NCBI RefSeq assembly: GCF_039649665.1
Contig: NZ_JBDJAW010000004.1
Span: 62,001-126,000 of the forward strand
DNA length: 64,000 nt
Origin: Microbispora sp. ZYX-F-249
GTDB taxonomy: Bacteria; Actinomycetota; Actinomycetes; Streptosporangiales; Streptosporangiaceae
Direction of reading: 5' to 3'
Part shown: in pieces, positions 41,201-49,316 of the stretch
Layout: every line of letters starts with the position of its first letter
Numbering within the stretch: position 1 is the stretch's first letter
Program-made: the position numbers and the translations under genes
The notes under the pieces: model-generated
Database searches by the model: none
Seen by the model: the letters and a program-made list of their open reading frames with translations, nothing else
What the model was told of the DNA's origin: nothing

Positions 41201-41607
41201 ACGTCGCCTCCCTGACCGACGGCGTGAGCAGGTGGCTCGTCGTCGAGTGGCAGGTCAACCTGTACGGCACGAACAGCCGCAAGGTCTTCCAGCAATGGAT
41301 CGGGCTGGGCGGCGCCGAGGACATCTCGTTCGCCTACAACCCGGGCAACCTGCCGGGTGACCCCGGGGCGGCCTACGGCCTGACCGTCGGCGCCGAGAAC
41401 GCGGAAGGCAACGCCGGCAGCCAGATCAGCGGCCCGCCGACGCAGGACTACCGGATCACCAGCACGCCGGGCGCCCCCGGCGGCACGCTCAGCTACTCCT
41501 TCACGGTCAAGGGCGTGTCCCCGGGCACCGGCAGCGTCACGACCGGAACCTCCACCCCCCAGGTGAAGGGCATCACGGTCGAGGTCGACAAGATCACCGT
41601 TCAGTAG
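38278..41607 (+). CDS. Secreted subtilisin-like serine protease (S8), multidomain
   Basis: A 1109-residue exported protease. A signal peptide (residues ~1-38) is followed by an I9-type propeptide and the S8 catalytic domain: Asp in GILDTGAWPEH, His in SNGHGTHTAST and Ser in GTSMSSPHVAGA. A protease-associated (PA) domain is inserted between His and Ser (VLKGAQVKKGGAAGMILYNS). A fibronectin-like domain and a C-terminal beta-rich region (residues ~850-1109) follow. This resembles large plant-type subtilases of actinomycetes. The GTG at 38278 has GGAGG 4 nt upstream. It probably degrades extracellular protein. It ends at a strong bidirectional hairpin. Confidence 0.93.
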   Translation: MSRKPPPAYLRTTAVVAGLGLVTAMIPAASAAADPSPTPSRSWSATAVTGAERVQGAKSPSGRLAKSDPALLASQSPERTSVVVKLDYDALAAYKGGLPGLPGTSPSVTGRALNLKSGDAAKYTKHIESVENTFLGELGAKIPGARVGQKLRTVYGGVALTLPANKAAELLKLPGVAAVQEDKREQPLTDSSPEFIGATTVYNRLGGVKSSGKGVIVGILDTGAWPEHPSFADPGTLPAPPPRADGTARTCDFGDNPLTPAADPFRCNNKLISGQPFLETYNAVVGGEMYGDSARDSNGHGTHTASTSAGGPVDHADPLGIDRGAIHGIAPAAHVAVYKVCGAEGCYQSDSAAAVAQAIADGVRVINFSVGGGADPYSDPVELAFLDAYAAGVFVSASAGNSGPGAATTDHRGPWVTTVAASTQSRTFQSTITLTGGPSIKGASITAGVASPLPVVLASAPPYNDALCVGTPPPGLFAGKIVACERGPNRVLKGAQVKKGGAAGMILYNSTPLDVMTDNHWLPTVHIDKPETDVLLAWLNSHPGATASFTQGEKATWQGDAMTTFSSRGPGGDFLKPDVTAPGLHILAGTTPTPESELEGPPGNLYQAIAGTSMSSPHVAGAGALVFALHPDWTPGQVKSALETTATTKVTKQDRTTPADPFDYGGGRIDLSKAGDAGLTLDETAANYAASAADPLNRIDLNLPSVNAPVMPGVISAKRTLVNATGKTLIYTATGTTVSGANITVLPPLFTVKPGKSQKITVVITAPDLPDGQYFGQVNLKQVGGDREQHLPVAFYRQEGAVPIDQTCAPGTIARNTGESTCTVTVQNNTLEDTEVTAVSTLDLKLRLNGVTGATKIGSQIVTAKSTLPGRQPDKPTIAPGESPAGYLPLAAFGIAPTPIGDEEALNFTVPAFTYAGRTFTRIGVVSNGYTVAGGTNGAADIQFAPQTLPDTAPPNGVLAPYWTDLNGTGAPGVYVASLTDGVSRWLVVEWQVNLYGTNSRKVFQQWIGLGGAEDISFAYNPGNLPGDPGAAYGLTVGAENAEGNAGSQISGPPTQDYRITSTPGAPGGTLSYSFTVKGVSPGTGSVTTGTSTPQVKGITVEVDKITVQ

Positions 41608-41616
41608 GGATACCCG

Positions 41617-41649
41617 GGGCCCGGCGGACCAGCGCTGTCCGCCGGGCCC
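41617..41649. terminator. Bidirectional hairpin terminator
   Basis: A perfect 13-bp stem (GGGCCCGGCGGAC and complement) with a 7-nt loop in the 57-nt gap between the convergent protease and kinase genes. It insulates the GTPase-associated locus from the protease gene. Confidence 0.85.
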
Positions 41650-41664
41650 TCCCGTTGCCGCCGG

Positions 41665-43029
41665 TCAGCCGGCGGCGGCGATCTGGGCGCGTACGGCGGG
41701 GCTGAGCCCGGCCAGAAGGCGCTCGGCGCGGCCGTCCGTGGTCGCCCGCAGCAGGGCCGCGGTGACGGGCGGGGGCACGTACTCCAGCACCTGCCGGGCC
41801 CGCCGGGTCGTCATCGCCTCGACCAGCCGGACCGCGGCGGGCGTGACGCCGAGCGCGTTGAGGATGTCCGCGGCGACCCGGTCGGCCACGTCCGCCAGAA
41901 TGCTCGCGCCCCGGCTCGCCGGCATCTGCCGCAGCAGCGCGGCCGCTCCCGCGGCGGTCATGTGGCCGACCACCCGTCCCGCCTGGCCGGCCGGCAGCAG
42001 GGCCAGCACCTCGGCCGCCCGGGAGGGATCGTCCGTCATGGCGTCCAGCGCCTGTCCGGCCGCACCGGGCGTCATCGCGGCCAGCGCCGCGGCGGTGCCG
42101 CGTGAAGAGGAGCCGTACGGGGAAGATCCGCGCGGCGGCGACGGCGGCTGCTGTGGTGCAGGTGGCGGTGAGTGTGGCGGCCGCCTCGGCGGCGTGGACC
42201 GCGGCGGGGCGAGGATCGCCGCCAACCGGCGGTCGAGTTCGGCCGCCCCGATCCGGAGGCCGGGGTCCTTCCTGAGCAGCCCGGCGATCACGTCGTACAG
42301 CGGCCCGGGGCGGCGAGGCGGCGGGAGAGCGTCGTTGCAGACGGCGTGCACGGTCGCGTAGGGGTTGTCCCGCCGGAAGGGCGAGTAGCCTTCCAGCGCG
42401 CAGAAGAACGTGATTCCCAGCGCCCACAGATCGGCGGCCGGTCCCACGGTGCGCCCGTCGACCCGCTCGGGCGCCATGAACTCCGTGGTGCCGAGCAGGG
42501 TGCTGCGTGAGGTGAGCCCGCTCTCGCCGGCGATGTGGGCGATGCCGAAATCGACCAGAACCGCCTTGCCGTCGTGCCCCACGACGATGTTGGCGGGCTT
42601 GACGTCGCGGTGCAGCACGTGCGCGGCGTGCGCGGCCGTCAGCCCGGCCAGCACCTCGCGTCCCATGGTGGCGATCTCGCGCTCGGACAACCGCCGCCGC
42701 CGGATCAGGTCCTCCAGGGAGCCGCCCTCGACGTGGACCATGACGATCCACGGCGAGCCGCCCTCCTCGAAGACGTCGTAGATCCCGGCGATCGCGGGAT
42801 GCCTGATGCGAGCCAGGGATCGGGCCTCCCGCAGAGCCCTCGCCCGCTGGACCTCGATCGCCTCCCCGTACGGCGTCAGGGCGACTTCCTTGAGCGCGAC
42901 GAGCCGGCCGAGCATCCTGTCCTTCGCGAGCCAGACCGTGCCCATGCCGCCACGGCCGAGCTGGGACCTCAGCTCGTAACGGTCCCTGATCACCCGCCCC
43001 GGGCTCGCCATGGGAACGTCAGTCGTCAT
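41665..43029 (-). CDS. Ser/Thr protein kinase fused to MgtE-N-like helical repeats
   Basis: A 454-residue Hanks-type kinase. The glycine loop LGRGGMGTVWLAKD, the VALKEV lysine, HRDVKPANIVV, DFGIAH and the LLGTTEFMAPE activation segment are all present, so it should be active. After a Pro/Ser linker (~275-310) comes a repeat-rich helical domain of about 140 residues (ALAAMTPGAAGQALDAM, LLPAGQAGRVVGHM, LLRQMPASRGASIL) resembling MgtE N-terminal repeats. There is no membrane helix, unlike PknB-type kinases. The ATG at 43029 overlaps the DUF4407 stop by 11 nt; an ATG at 43011 is possible. It probably signals with the membrane proteins upstream. Confidence 0.87.
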   Translation of the reverse strand: MTTDVPMASPGRVIRDRYELRSQLGRGGMGTVWLAKDRMLGRLVALKEVALTPYGEAIEVQRARALREARSLARIRHPAIAGIYDVFEEGGSPWIVMVHVEGGSLEDLIRRRRLSEREIATMGREVLAGLTAAHAAHVLHRDVKPANIVVGHDGKAVLVDFGIAHIAGESGLTSRSTLLGTTEFMAPERVDGRTVGPAADLWALGITFFCALEGYSPFRRDNPYATVHAVCNDALPPPRRPGPLYDVIAGLLRKDPGLRIGAAELDRRLAAILAPPRSTPPRRPPHSPPPAPQQPPSPPRGSSPYGSSSRGTAAALAAMTPGAAGQALDAMTDDPSRAAEVLALLPAGQAGRVVGHMTAAGAAALLRQMPASRGASILADVADRVAADILNALGVTPAAVRLVEAMTTRRARQVLEYVPPPVTAALLRATTDGRAERLLAGLSPAVRAQIAAAG

Positions 43030-44407
43030 CGGGCAGCAGCTCGACTCCCCCGTGGCGCTCCGCGCCGGCCCGCGGCACCCGCATGGTCCTGTCGTCCGGC
43101 ATCCGTCTCAGTTCCTGGTCCTCCAGCGAGTCGTACACGTCGGTCTCGCCGACGGTCTCCGCCCGCGTGCCGGTCGGGCCCGCCGGGTACGGCGCGCCGT
43201 CCCCGGGGACGTTCACGACCGGCTGAGGGCCGGTTTCGCCCGTACGGGACCAGATGCGCCAGACGTCCTGGGAGCGGGCCGAGGGCGGGACGGACGTCCC
43301 CGGACCGGCCGTGCCGGGCGAGGCGAAGGTGCCCCGCGCGTCCCGGAACTCGTGCTTCTCCGCCAGCGCGAGGACCTTCTCGTAGTTGCCCGGCCGCTGC
43401 ATCAGCTTGACCGCGATCGGCAGGCACTCGATCAGGAGGAACAGCAGGAACAGCAGCAGGCGGGTGACGCTGAGGCTCGGGTCCTTGCCGGTGATCTCGT
43501 TCAGCGCCTGGATGCGGATGAGCAGGCCGTTGGTCGCCATGTTCTCCGCGTCGAAGGACGCCTGGAGGTCGGCCTGCCGCTTGATCCCCGCGTCGAGCTG
43601 CGCCTTCGCCTTGGGCAGGGCCTCCCGCGCGCTGGCGAGACGGGCCTGCTTGGCCTCCTCGCTACTCGCGCTCAACTCGCGCTTGCGGCTTTCGATCTGC
43701 CGGTTGATCAGGTCGATCCGCCGCTTGTCCTTCTCGTACGCGCGCCGGCTGTCCTGTGCGAGGGGACCGTCGCCCTTCTTCGGGCACGAGGGTCCTCCGT
43801 ACAACTGGCACTGCCACTCGTCGTAGTGCTTGTCGGCCAGTTTCTGCTGTCTGGCGCGTTCGACGGTCAACGCCTTGACGGCCGGGTCCTGCTCGGTGTC
43901 GATGGGCACGTCGCCCCCGGAGGAGATCACCTTCTCCAGATCCGCCACCTCCTTGCGGAGCTGGCCGACGTCCTTGCCGACGTTGCCCTGCTGCTGCTGC
44001 GCGACGAACACGTCCGCACGCCGCTGCTTGATTTGCACGATTTGCGCATCGATCTCGGACCGGAAAATCTGCAGCACCAATGGCGTCGAGATGACGAAGC
44101 CGAGCAGAAGTGCCATGAGAACGCGCGGAACGGCCAGCGGCCAGCGGCGCGGGGCGTCCGCCCTCATCGTGGTGACCAGCCAGCGGTCGAGGCTCAGGAT
44201 CATCAGGCCCCAGACGAGCGCCGCGATGACCGCCAGGACGACGTTGACGCCCAGGGCGCTGTTCAGGGCGAACGTCATCGAGACGACCGCGAGGACGGCC
44301 GTGGTGAGCACGGCGCCGCCGATGCCCTCGAACTTCCCGTACTCCGTCGGGCACCGTTGGAGCACCTCCGGCCGCGCTCCGGACAGCGCAATCAGAAACC
44401 GTCTCAT
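43019..44407 (-). CDS. DUF4407-family membrane protein with long coiled coil
   Basis: A 462-residue protein of the DUF4407 type: three N-terminal membrane segments (about 30-115, including the LSLDRWLVTTMRA phrase after helix two), a long charged coiled-coil (about 120-310) with a Cys pair (QCQLYGGPSC), a fourth membrane segment (LLLFLLFLLIECLPIAVKLM) and a disordered cytoplasmic tail. Biochemical function is unknown. The ATG at 44407 has GAGGAGAAAC upstream. It is co-directional and overlapping with the kinase and divergent from the vWA-GTPase-GAP1 operon, suggesting a joint system. Confidence 0.85.
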   Translation of the reverse strand: MRRFLIALSGARPEVLQRCPTEYGKFEGIGGAVLTTAVLAVVSMTFALNSALGVNVVLAVIAALVWGLMILSLDRWLVTTMRADAPRRWPLAVPRVLMALLLGFVISTPLVLQIFRSEIDAQIVQIKQRRADVFVAQQQQGNVGKDVGQLRKEVADLEKVISSGGDVPIDTEQDPAVKALTVERARQQKLADKHYDEWQCQLYGGPSCPKKGDGPLAQDSRRAYEKDKRRIDLINRQIESRKRELSASSEEAKQARLASAREALPKAKAQLDAGIKRQADLQASFDAENMATNGLLIRIQALNEITGKDPSLSVTRLLLFLLFLLIECLPIAVKLMQRPGNYEKVLALAEKHEFRDARGTFASPGTAGPGTSVPPSARSQDVWRIWSRTGETGPQPVVNVPGDGAPYPAGPTGTRAETVGETDVYDSLEDQELRRMPDDRTMRVPRAGAERHGGVELLPDDD

Positions 44408-44440
44408 GTTTCTCCTCGCCTATGCGGCCCCCACCTGGAG

Positions 44441-44460
44441 TGCCATGTCGCAACGTGGCA
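44441..44460. promoter_or_regulatory. Inverted repeat in the divergent control region of the GTPase locus
   Basis: TGCCATG-TCGCAA-CGTGGCA: 7-bp arms with one mismatch, 34 nt upstream of the DUF4407 start. The 228-nt gap (44408-44635) is AT-richer than its surroundings, with several TA-rich candidates for -10 elements on both strands, so it is probably a double promoter. Confidence 0.4.
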
Positions 44461-44635
44461 TGACGCACGCGACGCGGGCTATCGTAGATCCCCGTCATCG
44501 GATTGCGGGAAAATGACAATTATTCGCCGCAACGACACAACAAGAAGCCTAGCGTTATGACAAGTCGTCTCTTCGTAGCTGCCAACTAGACATTATGGAA
44601 CGTGGGCGACAAATAGGACGATAACCGGAGGACTC

Positions 44636-46060
44636 GTGCCAGAGCCCGACAAGGCTCTGCTTCGCAAGGCCGTCGCCCGGGCCGTTGCGGGGCTCACCGC
44701 CACCGGCCGCCTCACGATCGTCGAGGTCGCAGCCGACGCAATGACCGTCTTCCGGATCCACCGGGACGACAACGGCAGACCTCGCTGCCACTACTGGTCG
44801 CTGTCATGGGGCGACCTGACCTCCGAACACGGGTGGGCGGACGAGTCCACCCGGCAGGCCGTGCTCCGGGCCGCCGACCTGCCGTCCGCCGACGAGGTCG
44901 TCCTCGTCTGCTCGTTTCCGGACGGCGCGGAGGCGAACCGGGTGCTCGGCTGGCTGAGCGAGGCGCGGCCCGCCGCCGTCCACCCCGTCGACGGGCCGGT
45001 CACCGCGGTCATCGAGGACGTCCTGGCCACCGACCCCCTGTCGCGGTCGTACGACCTGGTCGTGATGCGTGCCGACCATCCGAGCGGGCGCCTGCGGCTG
45101 GGGAGCAAGCAGCTGTTCCCGATCGGCGCCGTCCCCGGCACGCGGGCCGAGGTGACCGTCCGCTGCGAGCCCGGCGACGAGTACGGCACGGCGTTCGCCG
45201 TGGTCACCTGGCAGGGCCGGGAGCCCAGGCTGCTTTCGGTGCACAGCGCCAGGCTCACCCCCGGGCGTTACCCGCTGACGGCCGAGCTGATCCGGCCGGG
45301 AAAGGTGCGGTTCACCGGCCTGGGCGAGCTGACGCGCGACCCGCGCGACTGGGGCGACCTCGTCGCCGCGGTGCCGTCACAGTTGCCGCCCCGGGCCGGA
45401 CCGGCGCATCTGATCTGCGCGGTGGAGGTGTGCGGGCCGGACGCGAAGGTGGAGGAGCGGCTGAGCCGGGTGCGCCAGGTGGTCAATTTCCTGTCCGCCG
45501 AGCTGGCCGGCCTCCTGCGGGTCTCCCTCGTGGCGTACGGCGCGCACTCCTACGACGACCGGTCGGCGGGAGAGCATCCGGTGGAGGTCGCCGCCTGGCA
45601 GGTCGCGCCCGAGCACGCTCTGGCCGCGCTGGAACCGCTGGAGGACCGCGGCGCGATCACCGAGGGCTATCCCTATTACCCGCACGCCGCCCAGGTGGAG
45701 GACATGCTGGACGCCGTGGCCCGGCGACTCCCGACATCGGAACACATGCGCACGGTCCTGCTCACCGTCGGCGACCGCCCGCCGCACCCGGTGCGCGCGA
45801 ACCGGTCGTTGATCCTGCCCTGCCCGCATCCGCACGACTGGCAATCGCTCCTGAGTCGCGTCCAGCACCGGCCGGACACCCTGCTCGCCGCGATCTGCGA
45901 CCGCCGGGACGCCTCCGCGCACCCGGCCTGGCGTCAGCTCGGCGCGAACGCCGTCGCGCATCTCGATGCCCTCGACATCCGGGGGCTGGCCACCGATCTG
46001 GGGCTGAGCGCGCCCGCCGCCCTCCCCATCCCGTTCCCCCTCCTCGACGAGACGGAGTGA
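44636..46060 (+). CDS. vWA-like protein of the GTPase-associated locus
   Basis: A 474-residue soluble protein, not a confident member of any family I know. Residues ~1-130 look like an alpha/beta domain; ~140-235 is beta-rich (LRLGSKQLFPIGAVPGTRAE); ~250-460 has the layout of a von Willebrand A domain: strand LICAVEVCG, a helix VVNFLSAELAG, strand LRVSLVAYGAHSYDD and later RTVLLTVGDRPPH. The metal-site DxSxS motif is replaced, so metal binding is doubtful. The GTG at 44636 has CGGAGGACTC upstream. First gene of an operon with a GTPase 8 nt downstream, the arrangement recalled for GTPase-associated systems. Confidence 0.6.
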   Translation: MPEPDKALLRKAVARAVAGLTATGRLTIVEVAADAMTVFRIHRDDNGRPRCHYWSLSWGDLTSEHGWADESTRQAVLRAADLPSADEVVLVCSFPDGAEANRVLGWLSEARPAAVHPVDGPVTAVIEDVLATDPLSRSYDLVVMRADHPSGRLRLGSKQLFPIGAVPGTRAEVTVRCEPGDEYGTAFAVVTWQGREPRLLSVHSARLTPGRYPLTAELIRPGKVRFTGLGELTRDPRDWGDLVAAVPSQLPPRAGPAHLICAVEVCGPDAKVEERLSRVRQVVNFLSAELAGLLRVSLVAYGAHSYDDRSAGEHPVEVAAWQVAPEHALAALEPLEDRGAITEGYPYYPHAAQVEDMLDAVARRLPTSEHMRTVLLTVGDRPPHPVRANRSLILPCPHPHDWQSLLSRVQHRPDTLLAAICDRRDASAHPAWRQLGANAVAHLDALDIRGLATDLGLSAPAALPIPFPLLDETE

Positions 46061-46068
46061 GACCAGGC

Positions 46069-47055
46069 ATGCAGTCCGATCCGGCGCCGGGACCACCGGC
46101 ACACGACATCGCGATGTGGGGCGCCCCGGGCAGTGGCAAGACCACGCTTCTGGCCGCCCTGAACATCGCGCTGATGCGGCGGCATGACGACTGGAAGATC
46201 ATCGGGTCCGACGCCGCCTCGTCCGACTACCTCATCGAGCGCACGAACGCGCTGTCGAGCGGGAAGGTCTTCCCCGAGGCGAGCCAGAGCCTGGAGCACT
46301 ACCGCTGGACGCTGGTCGGGCCGACCGAGCGGCACAAGCGCCGGTGGTGGCGCAGGCTCCGGCCCGCCCCGCCGCTGAAGATCGGCATCAGCATGGTCGA
46401 CGCGCCCGGAGGTCTGTTCAGCGCGGCCCCCCTCCGTACGGGGACCGGCTCCGGAAGTGTCGAGGACCCGCGTCGCCGCCTCATGGACAACCTGGTGAAG
46501 AGCCGGGGCCTGGTCTTCCTTTTCGACCCCATCCGGGAGTTCGAGCTCGGTGACGCCTTCAACCACCTGCACCCGCCGCTCACCCGCCTGGCCGAGAAGA
46601 TGCTGGAGACCGGCGAACTCCGGGACGGGAAGCTCCCCCATCACGTCGCCGTCTGCATCACCAAGTTCGACGACCCCCGCGTGCTCGAGACCGCGGAGAA
46701 GCTCAACCTGCTCGACCCCGCGCCGGACGACGAGTACGGATTTCCCCGCGTGAGCAGCGAGGACGCCCGGGACCTGTTCCGCGCGCTGTGCGAGGTGTCC
46801 GCGAGCGGCAACGCGGACATGGTCGTCAACGCCCTGGACCAGTTCTTCGACCGCACGCGCGTCGAGTTCTTCGTCACCTCGTCGATCGGCTTCTACGTAC
46901 GGCCGCAGACCAAGACGTTCGACTGGCACGACTACCAGAACCTGCTGCCCGAGGCGGGCAGGGACCTGCGCATCCGGGGACAGGTCCATCCCATCAACGT
47001 CGTCGAGCCCATGCTGTGGCTGGGGCGGCACCTCGCCGCCGGCGGCTCCCGGTGA
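46069..47055 (+). CDS. P-loop GTPase of a GAP1-type system
   Basis: A 328-residue predicted GTPase. Walker A is GAPGSGKTT (residues 18-26); the G3-like motif is VDAPGGLF, and G4 is ITKFDD (TKxD in place of NKxD), followed by a C-terminal helical part with a conserved-looking VEFFVTSSIGFYV (G5-like). A basic loop (RHKRRWWRRLRP) separates G1 and G3. It probably acts as a GTP-driven switch for the membrane protein encoded next, whose GTG overlaps its stop by 4 nt. Confidence 0.75.
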   Translation: MQSDPAPGPPAHDIAMWGAPGSGKTTLLAALNIALMRRHDDWKIIGSDAASSDYLIERTNALSSGKVFPEASQSLEHYRWTLVGPTERHKRRWWRRLRPAPPLKIGISMVDAPGGLFSAAPLRTGTGSGSVEDPRRRLMDNLVKSRGLVFLFDPIREFELGDAFNHLHPPLTRLAEKMLETGELRDGKLPHHVAVCITKFDDPRVLETAEKLNLLDPAPDDEYGFPRVSSEDARDLFRALCEVSASGNADMVVNALDQFFDRTRVEFFVTSSIGFYVRPQTKTFDWHDYQNLLPEAGRDLRIRGQVHPINVVEPMLWLGRHLAAGGSR

Positions 47056-49316
47056 TCGGATTCGAGTGGGCGCTGGAAGGCAAGCGGCCCGGCAGCTACG
47101 ACGAATACGGTCTGCTGAACTGGAGCGACGGACGGCTCGACTACGAGGTGTTCGAGAAGCTCAGGGACCGCTACACCACGGGTACCGCCGTCGACCTGCC
47201 GCAGGTGACGATCGGGACCGCGAAGGTCAGCGAGAACGGGGAAATATCCCACTATGTGGTCCTGGCGATTCGTGAGTGGTCCGGTCACCACGACTTCGCC
47301 AACCGCAGGATCGCCTACACCCGCTGGTTCTACGTGCCGTACGAGCAGCTCGTCGACCGGCCCGTGTCCTACACGGCGCTCTACACCGCCTTCGCCGCGT
47401 TGCCGCTCGAGCCGCGGCCTCCGCTGACCGTCGACGTGCCACCGTACGATCCGGAGGCGGTCTCTCCCGGGCCGGACGCGCTCTCGGCGGCGGCGCTGCT
47501 GCTGAACGGCCGGCCGGTGTGCGTGGTGGGCGCCGACGCCGTCCCCATGATCGACCGGCTGCGGTTCGTGGACACCGTCGCGGCGCTGCTGCCGTACGGG
47601 ACGCGGACCAGGTTCACCGCCGCCACCTGGACCAGCAGCACGACCGAGCACACCATCAAGCTGTCGTTCGCGCGGTACGCCCCCGAGGGAGGGCAGACGG
47701 TGGTGTGGGGACACGCGGCCGAGAGCGTCCGCGACCAGACGGCCTCGAAACTCTGCCACCAGTTCTACACACGGTCCGACGTCCCCGTGGCGACGATGGT
47801 CGCGAGGCTCGCCCGCGGCACCGAGCCGCTGTCGCTCGAGAAGGACCGGCCCAAGGTGCTCAAACTGGTCGAACTGTCCGGCAGCGCGGTGCCCGAGATC
47901 GAACCCTCTCCGGACCCTCCCCCCGCCCCGCCCGCGGGTCCCGCGGACACCACGGTGGCGTACCGGAACGGCGCGGGAAACCCCTTCATCGAGGCGCTGG
48001 CCGACGCGCTCATGTACGCCAAGGACGTCCGCGGCGCGGTCGAGGAACTGGCGCGTACGGGCACGACCCCCACGGCGCGGCAGCACCTCCAGCGGGCCCT
48101 GCTCCAGCGCAACTGCTTCCGCGGCGTGATCGATGCGCGTAGTGACGCGAGCGTCCTCTACAGACGGCTCGTGGACGCGGCCTTTCCGCTCGAGGACATG
48201 GGGAGGCGGTCCAGCCAGGACATGGCCGACGCCCTCATCTGTTCGGACACCACCCCCGAGACCGTCCGGCGGCTGCTCACCTCTCTCATGGGCGAGCCGC
48301 CGCCCGAGCGCCGGTGGACCTGGCGGGCTCTGAACCGGCGAGCGCGTCTGACGGTGACCCTGGCGGGAACGGCCCTGCTCATCGTGGTGTCCGTCGTGGC
48401 CGTCTTCCTGGCTCTGGGCGACGCCGGCGAATCCTCCCCGGAGAAGTTCGCCCCTCCGCCGGTGGTCGTGCAGGCGCCCGCGGAGCAGCAGTACGCCGCC
48501 GAGGCCTTCGCCGAGATGCTCCGCCGCGACGGCTACGCCCCGGCCATCGAGACCCTCGATCCCGCGACCGTCACGCCGCGCGCCGAAGTGCCGACCGTGA
48601 CGATCGCCTACGACCTCGACGTCCTCCGGGCGGTCAGCGGCGGCCGGTACTCCGGCAGGGACGTGCGGGCGGAGCTGCAGGCTCTGGGCCTCAGCGAACT
48701 GGCGGACCTGCGGGTGACCGATCCCGACGTCCTGCTCGTCAATGACGACATCAAGCCCGAAAGGTTCCTCGACCATCCCGAGAAGGGCGACGAGGTTCTC
48801 ATCCGCGACACCCTCGGCGCGGAACAGCTGAACGCGCTGCGTGATCGGGGCGTCCTGCTGCACCCCTCGTCGCCCGAGGATATTTCGCGTCGGCTCGCGG
48901 AGCACTCCGCCGACGCCGCGATCGTCCCCGAGAGCGTGAGCGCCTACGAGGGCTACCGGCCCTCTGCTGTAGGTGACCTGCCGCTTCCGCAGCGCAGGAT
49001 GGTCGTGCTCGTCAACAACGCGGCGGGCGACGGGATAAAACAGGATCTGCTACAGGTCACCCGGGCGGCGGATCTCGGACACGCCCCTCCGGGCGACCTC
49101 AAGGCGGCCGCGAAGGCCCTCATCGACACGATCGCTCCGGTGGTGGAACCGGCGACCCTCGAAGAGCCGGCGAAAGGAAGCAACTCCTTCCCGTACGTCC
49201 TCTTCTTCGTGGCGGTCGCCATCGCCTTCGTGGCGGTGGTGCTGTGGATGTGGGGTCCCGACCGGATCGGCGGCCACCCCCTCAGCTCGAAGCCGTCCAG
49301 GAGAGGGAGCAGATGA
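47052..49316 (+). CDS. GAP1-like membrane protein with binding-protein-like outer domain
   Basis: A 754-residue protein. Residues ~1-120 (FEWALEGKRPGSYDEYGLLNW in outline) and ~146-200 (VDTVAALLPYGTRTRFTAATWTSST in pieces) match, from memory, the GAP1 N and middle domains found with GTPases. A Pro-rich linker and a helical part follow, then a membrane helix at ~431-454, an outer domain at ~470-696 that resembles a type-2 periplasmic-binding fold (EQQYAAEAFAEMLRRDGY), a second helix at ~711-734 and a basic tail. The layout suggests a receptor: outer ligand sensor, inner GTPase-facing domains. The start is a GTG with a 4-nt overlap (GTGA). Confidence 0.65.
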   Translation: MIGFEWALEGKRPGSYDEYGLLNWSDGRLDYEVFEKLRDRYTTGTAVDLPQVTIGTAKVSENGEISHYVVLAIREWSGHHDFANRRIAYTRWFYVPYEQLVDRPVSYTALYTAFAALPLEPRPPLTVDVPPYDPEAVSPGPDALSAAALLLNGRPVCVVGADAVPMIDRLRFVDTVAALLPYGTRTRFTAATWTSSTTEHTIKLSFARYAPEGGQTVVWGHAAESVRDQTASKLCHQFYTRSDVPVATMVARLARGTEPLSLEKDRPKVLKLVELSGSAVPEIEPSPDPPPAPPAGPADTTVAYRNGAGNPFIEALADALMYAKDVRGAVEELARTGTTPTARQHLQRALLQRNCFRGVIDARSDASVLYRRLVDAAFPLEDMGRRSSQDMADALICSDTTPETVRRLLTSLMGEPPPERRWTWRALNRRARLTVTLAGTALLIVVSVVAVFLALGDAGESSPEKFAPPPVVVQAPAEQQYAAEAFAEMLRRDGYAPAIETLDPATVTPRAEVPTVTIAYDLDVLRAVSGGRYSGRDVRAELQALGLSELADLRVTDPDVLLVNDDIKPERFLDHPEKGDEVLIRDTLGAEQLNALRDRGVLLHPSSPEDISRRLAEHSADAAIVPESVSAYEGYRPSAVGDLPLPQRRMVVLVNNAAGDGIKQDLLQVTRAADLGHAPPGDLKAAAKALIDTIAPVVEPATLEEPAKGSNSFPYVLFFVAVAIAFVAVVLWMWGPDRIGGHPLSSKPSRRGSR

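Noticed and set aside
38452-41295. A 947-codon minus-strand frame opposite the subtilisin gene
   Set aside because: Low-complexity Arg/Gly/Val sequence without motifs; a by-product of GC-rich third positions in the protease gene.
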